From: Cavenderia fasciculata
Taxonomy: Eukaryota > Evosea > Eumycetozoa > Acytosteliales > Cavenderiaceae
Direction: 5' to 3'
Assembly (NCBI RefSeq): GCF_000203815.1
Contig: NW_004457695.1
Span: forward strand, 1,796,054-1,860,053
Length of the DNA stretch: 64,000 bases
Positions within the stretch are counted from its first letter, which is position 1. Every line of letters begins with the position of its first letter. The translations under genes were made by a program, and so were the position numbers. Under the pieces are notes generated by a model, which was not told the origin of the DNA, did not search any database, and saw only the letters and a program-made list of their open reading frames with translations. Of this stretch, positions 1 through 11,795 are shown in pieces.

Positions 1-863
1 TTATTAACAAAACTTGATAAATCAAAAATTAATCAACATTTAGAGTAAGCAAAAAAAAGAAACAAAAAAAAAAAAGAAATAAGGAAATAGTAATAATGAT
101 TATTAATACTTTATTTTATTTTTAATTTTAATTGTTTAGATTATTAGATAGAATTTCAGAATTACCATCATCTGGAAATAATGATCTAAGAATTACAAGT
201 GCAATTGCAGTTGCATTTTTGGTTAGTGAAATTGATCCAAGTTCATTATCACCAGTTGAAGGTGATAGTGATTATGAAGATGATGATGAAGACTATGACG
301 AAGATGAAGAAGATGAAGAAGATGAAGGATCAAGTCATACTGATAATGGTCATAGTGCACAAGAATCAAATATTCAAGATGAAGAAGAAGAAGAAGAAGA
401 AGAAGAAGAATACTCTGATTCAGATTCCGAAGATTATGAAAATTATGATGGTGATAATGAAATTATTCAATTGGTAGAAGATTTGGTATTAAATAGTTCA
501 GAAAAGACAAAGGCCAAGGTTAGATCAAATGCACTTCTTCGCAAGGTATTAAAGACACTCAAGGCTGGTGATCCACCACGTGAATATCTTCAAGTCACCT
601 CAGAGACCTACTTTTTCGAAGGATGGCGCGCATACATCCAACTCCATCAATTCAAAAAGGTTCTTCGTAACGGTCTCACCTTCCAATGGAATCTCAACAA
701 GGATCTTCGTTCACTTTTCAAAACTCAATCATTCTCTAACCATGAAATGGAAAGACATCGTCGTTCCATTCAACCAAGTAAATCAAAACAAAGAACTCAA
801 AGTTTAAAAAAAGATCGTAGAAATACTTCTGCTGTTTATGCTTATCATCATAATGATGCATAA
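1..863 (+). CDS. IFRD-family protein (interferon-related developmental regulator), 3' exons only
   Basis: Partial gene entering from the left edge. I place exons at 1-44 and 140-863 with a 95-nt intron (GTAAGC donor at 45, TTTAG acceptor ending at 139), which keeps one frame across the junction. The region starts with a helical segment (LDRISELPSSGNNDLRITSA), then has a long Asp/Glu run encoded by GAA/GAT repeats (about 245-415). The C-terminal ~130 residues fit the conserved C-terminal domain of IFRD1/2 proteins, which act as transcriptional co-regulators: a basic block with a leucine-rich helix, an aromatic SETYFFEGWRAYIQLHQFKK segment, FKKVLRNGL and a basic tail containing MERHRRS and KDRRN. 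The N-terminal armadillo-like part lies outside the window. The acidic insertion is a lineage feature. Family assignment is from remembered motif similarity, not a search. Confidence 0.72.
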
Positions 864-1149
864 ATTAAAAAATAAATAAAAATAAAACAAAAAGTAAATT
901 AAATATATACAAATAATATTTCTTTTTTTGGAATTGTTTTTTATATATATATATTTTTTTCCTTTTTTTGGAAACTAAACTAAACTTTTGTTTTTTTTTT
1001 ACTTCCAGACCAATCCACTCTACTCTCTCTCTCTCTCTTTAAATGTATTGGTTAAAATAATAATATATTATTGATATTTCAAAGAAAGATAGTTTGTTCA
1101 TTTTTAAATATTATATTATATTTATTTAATAGAGAGATAAAAAATAATT
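864..1149. other. Intergenic spacer with T-runs and a short TC repeat
   Basis: About 286 bases between the IFRD gene and the next plus-strand gene. It holds runs of T, a TATATATA stretch near 950, a (CT)n microsatellite near 1023-1040 and an AT-rich leader ending in AGAGAGATAAAAAATAATT before the ATG at 1150. Nothing coding was seen. Confidence 0.6.
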
Positions 1150-4100
1150 ATGGATACAAAAAATAATAATAGTAGGAGTAGAAGATATTCTACACCAAAT
1201 TTATATGAAAATTATACATCACCAAATATAAATAATACATTTGCTGAAAGTACAACACCAAAAAGAGTAGTTGTACCAGGTGGATATTTAGAACCTATCA
1301 ATAATTTAAATGAATATAAATTGGATGTATTCAATGACACTCCTCATCAAATCATTGAACATCCAAAACCAAATAAACAATTATTTATTCAAACTGGTAA
1401 ATAGATCTAAAAACAAACAAATTATCTTTTACTAATTCTATTTTCTTTTTTGTAGCAAATAAAGTAATAATTAATAATAATCAAAATCAACAATATTATA
1501 AACAACAACAAATAGAAAAAGAAAAATTAAAAGTTTTAAAAAAAAAGAAAAAGAATTTAGATCATCCAAATCACAGTCGTCATAATCATACAACTACTTC
1601 AACACCATGGTCAGATTCAATAGATATGAATAATATATTCCAATCAAAACCACCGCATAATAGTGAAAAGGCTAAAGAGGTGTTGATCAACATTCAAAGG
1701 GTAGCGTTGGATTTCAATGGTATTATGGATAGAAATGATCAATCTCTTAGATTGGTCATTTCAAAGTTAATGACAACTACACGTAATCTAGTGGAACTTG
1801 GTAGTTACAAGGAATTGGCAGATGATATACGACTGATTGGAGAGATTATCATAAAGAGTGGTTACTTTTTAGAGATTTGTAAGCTGTTTGCAAAGCTACT
1901 GTCTGAGCTAAAGAATACAGATGAAACGATTCATTTTGTGTTGGAGTTTAAAAAGATGGTTGGTGTCATCAACAATCTGACAAAGGCCATTGAAGATGAA
2001 TCACAAACCATTGAAATGTTTACCATCGAGGCAGATCAACGACAAAAGATTATAAAGTCTCTCAAGAATCTACTCAACTATATACTTCGAAACAAAGAGA
2101 TGATATTGATTGTCAAGAATATAGAGAATCTTAGAAAACAAGTACAAATTGCAAAAGAGGAACAAAAGAAATCATTTTCAAGAGAGGCTTTACAAGAGGT
2201 AATGAAGGATGCACCGATCCTCAATGAAATGTTGTTGGCCGTACAAAGTATTATTGGTAGCAAGTTAAATGTCAAGTTGTTAATGGCCAACATTAGAGAT
2301 TTAATAGCATTTGTCAAAGTGAATCAAGGTTACAAACAAAATATAGAAGATGTAAACAAAATAGTCAATCAAATCTATTCAATGGAGGATTTGGAGATGA
2401 ACGAATCGATGGAGTTTAAAAGTAGAAATTTAATTGATCGTTTTGAACAAATGTTGATTGAAATTTGTGCTCTTCCATCGGTCATTGAACTACGTATCCA
2501 ACTATCACTACTCACCACTTCACTCAGACACGATGAACTTAATCTTAGATTCATAGAAGATTTGAAAAACCTTTTCCATAGCATGTTGAAAAAGGATTCA
2601 AAATATCGTATAGACTATAAAGTTTTAAATCAATTAAAAGAATTACTTATTCCTTATTTAATTAACAAAATTAGAATTATTCCTTTACCTACTATTACAA
2701 ATATTAATCAAGAAAGTAAGTAGAGAAAATAAGAAAAAAAAAATATAAATATTAGAAAATAAGAAAATAAATATTAATTAATTTTCTATTATTATTTTTT
2801 AGATTTAAAAGATAGACCAAAAACAGAATTTAAATTGGATGGTATTAATATTAAATTTACATTTTTGGATCCAAAATCAGTTCAATTTGGTTTGGTTACT
2901 TGTGTACAATCAAATCCATTTTTATTAAGTGGTACAGTTTCAACTTTATTCACTATTGAATTGTAAGAAAAAGAAAAAGAAAAAAAAAGATTTTTAATGA
3001 TTAATTATTAATTATTATTATTTCAACTTAGAACAAATATACATTTAAAATTGGAGAATTTTCAATGGTATTTTAAAAAGAGAACTATACCAAGATTAAA
3101 AGATGAAGGATTTGCTACAGTTTCAACTGGTACCAGAGGAGTTGATGTAATTATAAAAAACAAATTCTATCCAAGTTTATTATTTTTATTATTATATGTC
3201 TACTACACATAACATTACATTTTTATCAATCCCCCAAGTATCAAAAACAAATATATATCTCTGATGTGATTAACATTTCTTTATTAACCTTTTCATTTTT
3301 TTCTATTTGTAGCTTAAATTTAAAATAGCATTTTCAAAAGATATGGTAAAAGATAACAAATTTCTTCAAAATGTAAAAACAAAATGTACTATTTATGATA
3401 CTAGTATGTATAAATAAACTAAAAATTAAACATCCATCCATCCATCCATACCTTTTTGTTAATTTCTTTTTCTTTTTTTTTTTATAGAACTTGAAATATT
3501 AAAAAGTAAACATAACAAATTATACAAGACAATATTTAAAATGTTTGAAAAAAAGATTAAAAAGGAATTGGAAAAAGCAATTGAAAAGAAATTGACAGAA
3601 TTGATCATTAGAATGGAACAATCGATTTATGAAACATTATGTAAAGATGAATCGACAAAGATTAAAACGATATCTGCATTTTCAAATCCAGATGGTTCAA
3701 GGGTGACTACTACAACTACTACAACGACTACTTCCAATTCGGCTTCTGCTGTCCCTTCAACTTATTCTTCTTCGACCTCTTCCTCTGTATTTAATACCAA
3801 AGAAGAAAAGAGAAATAAGATTCTTGGTAGAATTCATACAGAGGTACCGAGATCATCTGAACTTCGAAGAGTTAGAGAGAGATCAAAGACACTACCAGAT
3901 TCCCCAATATCTCCAATGATAGAGACACCACCACCCACAAAGATACTAGGTCTTTCATCACCTGCTTATTTCTCAGATACACCTCTACCAACTCAACCAG
4001 CCTATGTATCAGTTACAACCACACCAATTGCAACCACCTCCAAATTACCAGTGCCTGCACCAAACTCAACAGTCATTCTAAAGAAACCATTTGATGAACA

Positions 4101-4500
4101 AATACAACCACCCCTTTTACCAATTGGTGCACAAGATACCAATAGTTTTATGGTTCAAGATTATAATTATGAACCAAAACCAAAAAGAACTCTTAGTTTT
4201 CAACCTCAACCAGTAGTAGTAGCAACAGCTGTTGATAGTTCATCTTCATCTTCACCATTAACCTATAGTAGAAATGATTCATACAATAAGGATTTTCAAG
4301 AATTGGATGATATCTTTTTAAACAAGACCAATCATGGTTTTTTCATACCTCCAACAACAGAACCTCCACCTACAACACTTTTACACGAAGTTAAAGAATT
4401 AAATCCAAAATTGTATCATCAAATTACAAAAGTTCAAAATGAAATATTAAAAGGTAATCATGATCTTCATGATCATTTAAATCATGATAGTATTATTTAA
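1150..4500 (+). CDS. HAM1-like / DUF4449-like large helical protein, six exons
   Basis: Modelled exons are 1150-1396, 1456-2715, 2803-2962, 3032-3146, 3313-3403 and 3488-4500; phases fit at every junction and the product is 961 residues. Residues about 1-150 are polar and Asn/Ser rich. Residues about 160-510 are a long all-alpha region. Residues about 510-640 contain a beta-rich stretch with NIHLKLENFQWYFKKRTIPR followed by LKDEGFATVSTGTRGVD, which resembles the C-terminal signature of fungal HAM1-like/DUF4449 proteins (thought to be lipid-binding, BPI-like). A basic amphipathic helix (MFEKKIKKELEKAIEKK) follows, and the last ~270 residues are Pro/Thr/Ser rich. The start was chosen as the first ATG of the open frame after an AT-rich leader. 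The family call is tentative; existence as a spliced gene is well supported. The gene ends 82 bp before the next plus-strand gene. Confidence 0.68.
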
Positions 4501-4582
4501 ATAAATTAATAAATTAAAAAGAAAAAAAGAAAAAAAAGTAGTGTCTTGGAATCATTTGATTATTTGTGTGTTCAAATATACT

Positions 4583-6538
4583 ATGACTCATCTATTATCT
4601 TTATCTAATTTATTATTATTACAAATTATAACAGATATTAATGATAATGGAGATACAATATGTTTATTGTTAACTTGTAAAAAGTTATTCAGTAATAGTA
4701 GTTTAAGAAGATCAATTGGGTTTAAAGGTATAAGAGTTTTCAACGACAATGGATATATATCAAAAGAGTTTAAAGCAACTGCTACTCTATTTAAACTCTT
4801 ATCATTTAATGATATATTAAAGAATAGTATATCAGATAGACAGGTTTTACTTCCTGTACCTGACCAATACAAAATTGATGACTATCCACAATGGATAAAA
4901 GATCGTATCACTCTGAACAATAGAGTTGATAAAAGTACTGTTACAACTGTTTTGGTAAAGAATCCACAAACGACAACATACCAATCAATCTATGACATAC
5001 CATCAATCGAGACACTATTCATTGAAGATAAAAAGGTTAGTTTTGGTAGCATATGCTCACAGTTACCTAGTCTCCAACGACTTTTGATTCGGACAAAATG
5101 TTTGGATCTATCCCATCAGGATCATCATCATCAACATACAACGCTAAAGTCTCTTCAACTACATGTATCTACCACAAAACCATACCCACTCGTCGACTTG
5201 GGTCTCACCAAATTGGTATCATTGACGGACCTAAGCTTCAAGAGTTATTTTGTAACAAATATCAAGTCGGGTATATTTCCAAGTAGTTTGACATCTCTCA
5301 CCATAAAACTAAAAGAAATACCTCCAAGAGATACATTCTTGTCATTGACATCACTTGTCAAACTAAAGCTATTCTTTACAAACTGTCCATCACTTGAACA
5401 ACAACCATACATTGATCTCGACGGTCTTGCCAACCTAAAGAAACTCATAATCAGTGACCACAACCCAAACAATAGCTTGTATGACCACTACATTGTGAGT
5501 GTCCCACCATCTCTCAAGATTCTTACACTCAGGTTGTATGCCAGAGGAATAAAAATCCCATCACATTGTTCAATGCCACAGTTGGAGAAATTATATATTC
5601 AAGCAAAAGAATTGATTGATGGAAGAATCAATCTACAGTCACAGTTCCCATCTCTCAAGAAACTGGTTATTGATAATTGCAAGGAAATCATTCCACCCAC
5701 CATAGTCATCCCATCAACTGTTAAAAGTTTAAAAATCTATCATTATGCATTCCATTCTATACTCGGTCGAGTTGTATTACCACCATCACTCACCCATCTT
5801 AGCATATTGGGATTCTATGAACCTGTTATACTACCCGATTCACTCATCAAACTAAATCAGACGGTCAAGGGCGGTACACCATCACTTCTTCAACCAAATT
5901 TGAAAAAACTAGTTTGGGGAACTGATAGGAAAACCACATCACAAACAAACATTGTATTACCACCATCCTCCAATAACTATCCACCCAATCTTGAAACACT
6001 CAATCTAGTTGATCTAGAAGGTGAATATACGATTGACACTATACCACCAACCATCAAATATCTAACAATACCTTTGAAACAAAACACCAAACACTACCTT
6101 ACACTTTTAAGCAACCCTCCAATCTATTCAATCAGTTCAAAGATATCCAACAACAAAACCATCGTATCCCAACAACAACAACAATGGTTACCACTCAATA
6201 CCACTCATCTAACTTGCCAACTTTTGTGTTCATTTGTTGAATCAAAGTTGGCATTTAGATTAGATGAAGTAATCAACCATACCAATGTTAGATATCTAAC
6301 TCTATATATTTCCCAAATATCTTCAGATATAACATTTAATTTTAAAATTCAAAGATTAGACAATGATAATCTAAATGTATTAGTATTGGAAACACAAACA
6401 CTTCAAGGTGGTATAATCACTCAAAGAAAATGTATCAATAATCAACAACAACAACAACAAGAATATGATCCAATTTATTTATACTATAATCCTGATTCTC
6501 CAAACACTCCATTTGAATTAAAATGGATATTCTCTTAA
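4583..6538 (+). CDS. F-box-like/LRR family protein, copy 1 (intact)
   Basis: Single-exon gene, 651 residues. The frame is also open upstream, but only ATG 4583 lines up with the shared start of the family (MTHLLSLSNLLLLQII). Residues 1-50 match an F-box in pattern: leucine-rich helix, acidic D-N-G-D, then ICLLLTCKKLF. The middle consists of repeated leucine-rich units, including IPPRDTFLSLTSLVKL and LPPSLTHLSILG. The conserved end has a short Gln run before WLPLNTTHLTC, then INHTNVRYLTL, IQRLDNDNLNVLVLETQTL, GGIITQRK and YDPIYLYY. F-box proteins with LRRs present substrates to SCF ubiquitin ligases; that role here is inference from architecture. It is the first of eight full-length paralogues in the window and lies just downstream of the HAM1-like gene. 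Confidence 0.8.
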   Translation: MTHLLSLSNLLLLQIITDINDNGDTICLLLTCKKLFSNSSLRRSIGFKGIRVFNDNGYISKEFKATATLFKLLSFNDILKNSISDRQVLLPVPDQYKIDDYPQWIKDRITLNNRVDKSTVTTVLVKNPQTTTYQSIYDIPSIETLFIEDKKVSFGSICSQLPSLQRLLIRTKCLDLSHQDHHHQHTTLKSLQLHVSTTKPYPLVDLGLTKLVSLTDLSFKSYFVTNIKSGIFPSSLTSLTIKLKEIPPRDTFLSLTSLVKLKLFFTNCPSLEQQPYIDLDGLANLKKLIISDHNPNNSLYDHYIVSVPPSLKILTLRLYARGIKIPSHCSMPQLEKLYIQAKELIDGRINLQSQFPSLKKLVIDNCKEIIPPTIVIPSTVKSLKIYHYAFHSILGRVVLPPSLTHLSILGFYEPVILPDSLIKLNQTVKGGTPSLLQPNLKKLVWGTDRKTTSQTNIVLPPSSNNYPPNLETLNLVDLEGEYTIDTIPPTIKYLTIPLKQNTKHYLTLLSNPPIYSISSKISNNKTIVSQQQQQWLPLNTTHLTCQLLCSFVESKLAFRLDEVINHTNVRYLTLYISQISSDITFNFKIQRLDNDNLNVLVLETQTLQGGIITQRKCINNQQQQQQEYDPIYLYYNPDSPNTPFELKWIFS

Positions 6539-6670
6539 AAGATTAAACTTAGTAAATAAATAAATAAAAAATCAAACAGATATTTTCATTCTTTCTTTTT
6601 GTGTATGTTCATTAAAATTTTAATTTAACTTTTTAAAGTATAATTTTTGTTATATAAAGAGAGAGAGAGA

Positions 6671-7724
6671 ATGAATAAAAAGATAGTACTTGTAACAGGA
6701 TGTTCATCAGGGATAGGTAAATCATTTGTTAGAGAGTTGGGGTCAAGAAGAGATTACAAAGTATATGCATCAGCAAGAAACTTGGATTCAATTAGATCAT
6801 TAGAGAATGAAGGTTTTGATATCGTTGAATTGGATGTAACAAAGATAGAATCAATTGAAAAGGCTGTAAACTTTATCATTGATAAAGAAGGTAGAATTGA
6901 TTTATTAATTAATAATGGTAATGTACAGAAAAGAAAGAAAAGGTCTTACCTTTCATGATCATTTGACTTTGTAAAGAACTAGTGCTTTGTATTTACTTTT
7001 TCATTTCTCTGTGTTGATTAGCTGGAATAAGTGATTATTCACCATTGGTTGAATTGAATAATCAAGATGCACATAGAATCATGGAAACTAATTTCTTTGG
7101 TACTGTCAATACAACCAATGCAGTTGCAAAACATATGATTGCTCAAAAGAGTGGTGTCATTCTTTGTGTTGGTAGTATTGTTGGTTTGACATCAACTCCA
7201 TTTGCTGGAATGTATTGTGCTTCAAAAGCTGCTGTTCATTCTTGGTCTGGTAAATATTATAAATTAATATTAATAATATTTATATTAATAATATTTATAT
7301 TACTTTCTTATATTAATCTATTTTTCATTTAGATTCATTAAGATTAGAATTAATACCATTTAATATTAAAGTGGTAGTTGTAATGCCTGGGTCAATTACA
7401 TCAGAGATATCAAATAATGCCAAACCACAACTTGAACAATTATTATCAAAGGGATCACTATACGATCGCATCAAAGGTTATTTGATCGAACGTTCAACAG
7501 CTTCACAAGATGGAGCCATCTCTTCGGAATCATTTGTCAAATATACATTGGACAAGACATTGTCACCAAAACCACCAGCTAGTTTCTCGTACGGTCCCAA
7601 TTCATTCACTTTTAATCTCCTATACTATCTACCAAAATGCATCACTATTGCTATCTTTTCTCGTAGATTTGGTTTAATTAAATTAAAAGAATTGGTTAAT
7701 AATAATAATAATAAATCTGAATAA
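6671..7724 (+). CDS. Short-chain dehydrogenase/reductase, copy 1
   Basis: Three exons, 6671-6917, 7022-7249 and 7333-7724, give 288 residues. The Rossmann NAD(P) motif TGCSSGIG is at residues 9-16, the NNAG motif is rebuilt exactly across intron 1, and the catalytic YxxxK is present as YCASK, with an upstream Ser in VGSIVG. This is a classical SDR of about the usual 250-300 residues. The C-terminal extension (SYGPNSFTFNLLYYLPK, then FGLIKLKEL) recalls yeast AYR1-like 1-acyl-DHAP reductases and related lipid or retinol reductases, so a membrane-lipid substrate is plausible but unproven. Both introns split codons in phase 1. A close paralogue with the same intron positions lies at 46718-47752 on the other strand. 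The start is the first ATG after a GAGAGAGAGA leader. Confidence 0.88.
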
Positions 7725-7794
7725 AAGAAAATAACAAAATACTAATATTCATTTCGAAAAAAATATCTTGTAATTATATTAGTATTCACATCAC

Positions 7795-9762
7795 ATGATG
7801 AGTAGTCTATTAAAGTTATCTAATCTATTATTATTATATATTATATCATCTATTGACAGTAATGGAGATATAATATGTTTATTGCTGACTTGTAAACATT
7901 TGTATCATAATATTGGTTTAAGAAGATCAGTTCAGTTTAAAGGGATAAGAGTTATCGATACTGACAAGAAAGAGGTATCAAAACAGTTTAAAGCAACATC
8001 TACTCTTTTTAAACTATTATCATTTAAAGATATATTGGAGAATAGTATATCACATCAACAGATCGTTTTGTCTTCTGATCTGTTAAAACAAGATGACAAA
8101 GACTATCCTGATTGGGTGAAGCAACGTATCACTTTGGAGAATAGACAAAATAAGAGTAACATTACAACTGCTTTGGTAAAGAATGCACCAATATCACAAA
8201 CACTCTATGACATACAATCAATAGAGACACTATTCATCTATCATCAATACCCAGAGTATGGTAGTACATTGGATCTTGGCTCCGTCTCACTCTTTCAACA
8301 TCTCCAACGTCTTTCAGTTTGTGCATACGGGTTGATTCTTGGTACTCATACAACACTCAAGTCACTTGAATTAAGTATCACTACTGAATGCCCACTCGCA
8401 GACTTGGAACTCACCAAATTCGTATCTCTGACAAAACTGATCTTTAACAATCCTTTTGTCACAGATATAGGACCAGGTCTATTTCCAAGTAGTCTAACAT
8501 ATCTAAATATAAGACCAAAGGAAATACCTCCAAGAGATACATTCCTTTCATTGACATCACTAGTGTACCTCAAGATTGGTCTGTATCACAGTCAATCCAT
8601 CAAAAGTGAACAAGACCAACAACAACAACAACCATTCATCGATCTCGACGGTCTATACAACCTAAAGACACTCATGATCGACGATGACAGCTTTCCACCA
8701 GAGAACAAAAACTATTACATCGAGATGAGTGTTCCTCCATCACTCACCATTCTTAACCTCTTGTCAGTGTGCATAAAGATCCCAACTCGATGTACAATGC
8801 CACTGTTGGAGAAATTGGATGTACAACTAAATGTATTGATTGATGGTGGTGGTAAAATCAATCTAGTTTCACAGTGCAAATCTCTCAAGAAATTGGTTAT
8901 TCATAATTGTAATCAACCTATTCCACCCATGATCATTCCATCCAATGTCGAAAAGTTATCTATATATAAATTCACAAAAAAATCTTTATTCTCCCAAGTT
9001 GTATTACCACCATCACTCACTCATCTATCAGTCTTTGGTAACTTTGATGAACATGGGTTTAAACTACCTGATTCACTTGTCAAACTAAAGTTGATGAACA
9101 ATCAAGTTGCATTCCCATCACTTCCTCAACAATTAAAAAAACTGGTTTGGATAGGCAAAACACCAAATTTGGTTTATCCATCCGACTACCCACCAAATAT
9201 TGAAACAGTCAAACTAACCAACATGGCTGTTGCCCTAACAATAGACAACATACCACCACCCACTAAATATCTATCACTCATTTTGAACAAAGACCTTAAA
9301 ATGACACCAAAGGGACTTTCAATCTTTTCAATAGGTTCAAGGTTAAACAAAAAAATAATAGATTCCAACCAACCACAACAACAACAACAATGGTTGCCAT
9401 ACAATACTACACATCTAACATGTGATCTTTGTGGAGCTTCTTCATCAAAGGTTGCATTTAGATTAGATCAAGTAATCAACCATACCAATGTTAGAAATCT
9501 GTCAATCTCTGCTTATGGTTTTACATCTTGTAGAGATATATTAATTCAAAGATTAGACCCAGATAATAGAAAAGTATTGGTATTGGAATCACATACTCTA
9601 GCAGGTGGAATAATCACTCAAAGAAGAAAAACAATCAATAATAATAATCAACACCAACAACAACAATATGATCCAATTTATTTATATTTAAATATTAGTA
9701 TTATATCTCCATTTCAATTGGATTGGGGATTCTTAGATGACAACCAAATTAAGAACCTTTGA
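7795..9762 (+). CDS. F-box-like/LRR family protein, copy 2 (intact)
   Basis: Single-exon gene of 655 residues starting MMSSLLKLSNLLLLYII, 70 bp after the SDR gene. The F-box-like block (residues ~1-50) keeps GDIICLLLTCKHLYHN. LRR-type units include IPPRDTFLSLTSLVYL and LPPSLTHLSVFG. The C-terminal block has a Gln run, WLPYNTTHLTC, INHTNVRNL, IQRLDPDNRKVLVLES and GGIITQRRK. An Asn/Gln run after GGIITQ and a polyQ run inside the LRR region (about residue 275) come from CAA/AAT repeats. It is a close paralogue of copies 1 and 3, which flank it on the same strand. The first of two ATGs is given; the second may be used. Confidence 0.8.
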   Translation: MMSSLLKLSNLLLLYIISSIDSNGDIICLLLTCKHLYHNIGLRRSVQFKGIRVIDTDKKEVSKQFKATSTLFKLLSFKDILENSISHQQIVLSSDLLKQDDKDYPDWVKQRITLENRQNKSNITTALVKNAPISQTLYDIQSIETLFIYHQYPEYGSTLDLGSVSLFQHLQRLSVCAYGLILGTHTTLKSLELSITTECPLADLELTKFVSLTKLIFNNPFVTDIGPGLFPSSLTYLNIRPKEIPPRDTFLSLTSLVYLKIGLYHSQSIKSEQDQQQQQPFIDLDGLYNLKTLMIDDDSFPPENKNYYIEMSVPPSLTILNLLSVCIKIPTRCTMPLLEKLDVQLNVLIDGGGKINLVSQCKSLKKLVIHNCNQPIPPMIIPSNVEKLSIYKFTKKSLFSQVVLPPSLTHLSVFGNFDEHGFKLPDSLVKLKLMNNQVAFPSLPQQLKKLVWIGKTPNLVYPSDYPPNIETVKLTNMAVALTIDNIPPPTKYLSLILNKDLKMTPKGLSIFSIGSRLNKKIIDSNQPQQQQQWLPYNTTHLTCDLCGASSSKVAFRLDQVINHTNVRNLSISAYGFTSCRDILIQRLDPDNRKVLVLESHTLAGGIITQRRKTINNNNQHQQQQYDPIYLYLNISIISPFQLDWGFLDDNQIKNL

Positions 9763-9861
9763 TTAAATAATAAATTAAAATATATTAAAAAAAAAAAATC
9801 CATCTTTGCCTTTTTTTTTTTAATCTCATTTGAAGATCATTCATTCACCACATGACATACA

Positions 9862-11757
9862 ATGACAAGTCTATTATCTTTATCAAATCTATTAATATCA
9901 CAAATCATATCATCAATTGATTATAATGGAGATATAATATGTTTATTGCTTACAACTAAAAAGTTATATCACAATAGTAGTTTAAGAAGATTCATTCAAT
10001 TTAAAGGAACAAGAGTATTCGATGATAATGGTCATATATCACATCCCTTTTATGAAACAGCTCTTCTATTTAAATTATTTTCATTTAAAGATATATTAGA
10101 GAATAGTGTATCAGATAATAAAGTGTTACTACCTGAAAAAGGAACTCACTCATTCTATCCTCAATGGATAAAAGATCGAATCAATGTAAATAGAAATGAT
10201 CAGAGTACCATTACAACTGCTTTGATGGTTCATTACGAATCAGAATCATTAAAGTCACTCTACAAAGTACCATCAATCGATACTCTATTTGCTGGCCATG
10301 GTTATGACAAACAAGGCCAGTTGTTTGATCTTGGCTCCATCTCTTTGTTACCAAATCTCCAACGACTTGTAGTTAGTGCATACAAGTTGAATCTTGGTCC
10401 ACACACAACACTCAAGTCATTGACACTACATATCGGCACCAAATACCCACTCGCCAAGTTGGGTCTCGTCAAATTTACATCGTTGACCAAACTGTCATTT
10501 GAAACCTATTGTGTGACAAATGTTGGTCCAGGTCTTTTGCCAAGTAGTCTTACGTCTCTCACTATGAAATTGCTAGAGATACCTCCAAGAGATACATTCC
10601 TATCATTGACATCACTCGTGACTCTTGATATCACACTGGAAAGTGAAGCAGTTGCAGAAGATATGAAAGAAGGATGCATCGATCTCGACAGTCTATGCAA
10701 CCTCAAGACCCTCTCGATCATTGACCACACCTATTCAGTATGGTGCTACATTGAGGTTAGTATACCTCCTTCAATCACCATTCTTACCTTCAAGTCGGCA
10801 TTGATAAAAATCCCAACCTTATATACAATGCCACTGTTGGAGAAATTATATGTGACTGAAAATGTATTAATCGATAAAAGAATCAATCTATTGCCATCAA
10901 AATCGATAAAGAATCTCGTTATCTATGATTGCGACCAACCTCTTCCGGCCAATAGCATACCATCCACTCTTGAAACGCTATCAATACATAAAACCAACAG
11001 AGACTCTAGAAATCTTCATGTACTTGGAAATGTTGTATTACCACCGTCACTCACACATTTATCCATGTTGGGAGATTACGATCCCGTCAAACTACCAGAA
11101 TCACTTGTCAAACTAGAACAAACATTGGATCAGAAAGCCACCCAATTTGACCTTTCACTTCCTCGTCATTTGAAAAGTCTGTGTTGGACAGTTAAACCAA
11201 TATTCTATCCGGGAACCACAAAGTTTGTGTTTCCAACGTCCTCCTCGTATCCACCTGATCTAGAAACACTCAAACTATTCAAAATTGAAGGATGCTTTAT
11301 TGACACTGTTCCACCAGTCACCAAATATCTATCAATACCTTTGCAACATATAGATAAATCGGAATATGATCATCCAATCTATTCACTCACATCAGTCATC
11401 TCTGAGACTACTACTTATCAACAATCACAATGGCTACCACCCAACACCACTCACCTTACCTGTAGAATTTTGGATAAAAGAAAAGAACCATACAAGATCA
11501 TCTTTAGATTGGATGAAATTATCAACCACACCAATGTTAGACATTTATCTCTTATCATCACAGAGGTTACCCATCAATTTACAATTCAAAGATTAGACCC
11601 AGACAATCGAAGTGTATTAGTAGTACAAATAGAGTCACTTCAAGGTGGAATCATCACTCAAAGAAAAACAATCAAAAAAAACCAATATGATCCCATTTAT
11701 TTATATTTTAGTAACTCTTTTATTCCAGATTTGGTCTGGAAAATTATTCCAAAGTAA
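9862..11757 (+). CDS. F-box-like/LRR family protein, copy 3 (intact)
   Basis: Single-exon gene of 631 residues, starting MTSLLSLSNLLISQIISS, 99 bp downstream of copy 2. It has the F-box-like block, the IPPRDTFLSLTSLV unit, LPPSLTHLSMLG, WLPPNTTHLTC, INHTNVRHLSL, IQRLDPDNRSVLVVQ, GGIITQRK and YDPIYLYF. It is among the shorter full-length copies because it lacks both the polyQ and the polyN expansions. Its 3' end converges on the pseudogene at 11796, only 38 bp away on the opposite strand, so this pair is an inverted duplication. Confidence 0.8.
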   Translation: MTSLLSLSNLLISQIISSIDYNGDIICLLLTTKKLYHNSSLRRFIQFKGTRVFDDNGHISHPFYETALLFKLFSFKDILENSVSDNKVLLPEKGTHSFYPQWIKDRINVNRNDQSTITTALMVHYESESLKSLYKVPSIDTLFAGHGYDKQGQLFDLGSISLLPNLQRLVVSAYKLNLGPHTTLKSLTLHIGTKYPLAKLGLVKFTSLTKLSFETYCVTNVGPGLLPSSLTSLTMKLLEIPPRDTFLSLTSLVTLDITLESEAVAEDMKEGCIDLDSLCNLKTLSIIDHTYSVWCYIEVSIPPSITILTFKSALIKIPTLYTMPLLEKLYVTENVLIDKRINLLPSKSIKNLVIYDCDQPLPANSIPSTLETLSIHKTNRDSRNLHVLGNVVLPPSLTHLSMLGDYDPVKLPESLVKLEQTLDQKATQFDLSLPRHLKSLCWTVKPIFYPGTTKFVFPTSSSYPPDLETLKLFKIEGCFIDTVPPVTKYLSIPLQHIDKSEYDHPIYSLTSVISETTTYQQSQWLPPNTTHLTCRILDKRKEPYKIIFRLDEIINHTNVRHLSLIITEVTHQFTIQRLDPDNRSVLVVQIESLQGGIITQRKTIKKNQYDPIYLYFSNSFIPDLVWKIIPK

Positions 11758-11795
11758 TCAAATAAATAAATTAGATTTAAACAATCTTTTTATTA

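Noticed and set aside
6671-7724. SDR gene as recent bacterial transfer
   Set aside because: It has two typical dictyostelid introns, a paralogue with the same introns and host-like codon use.
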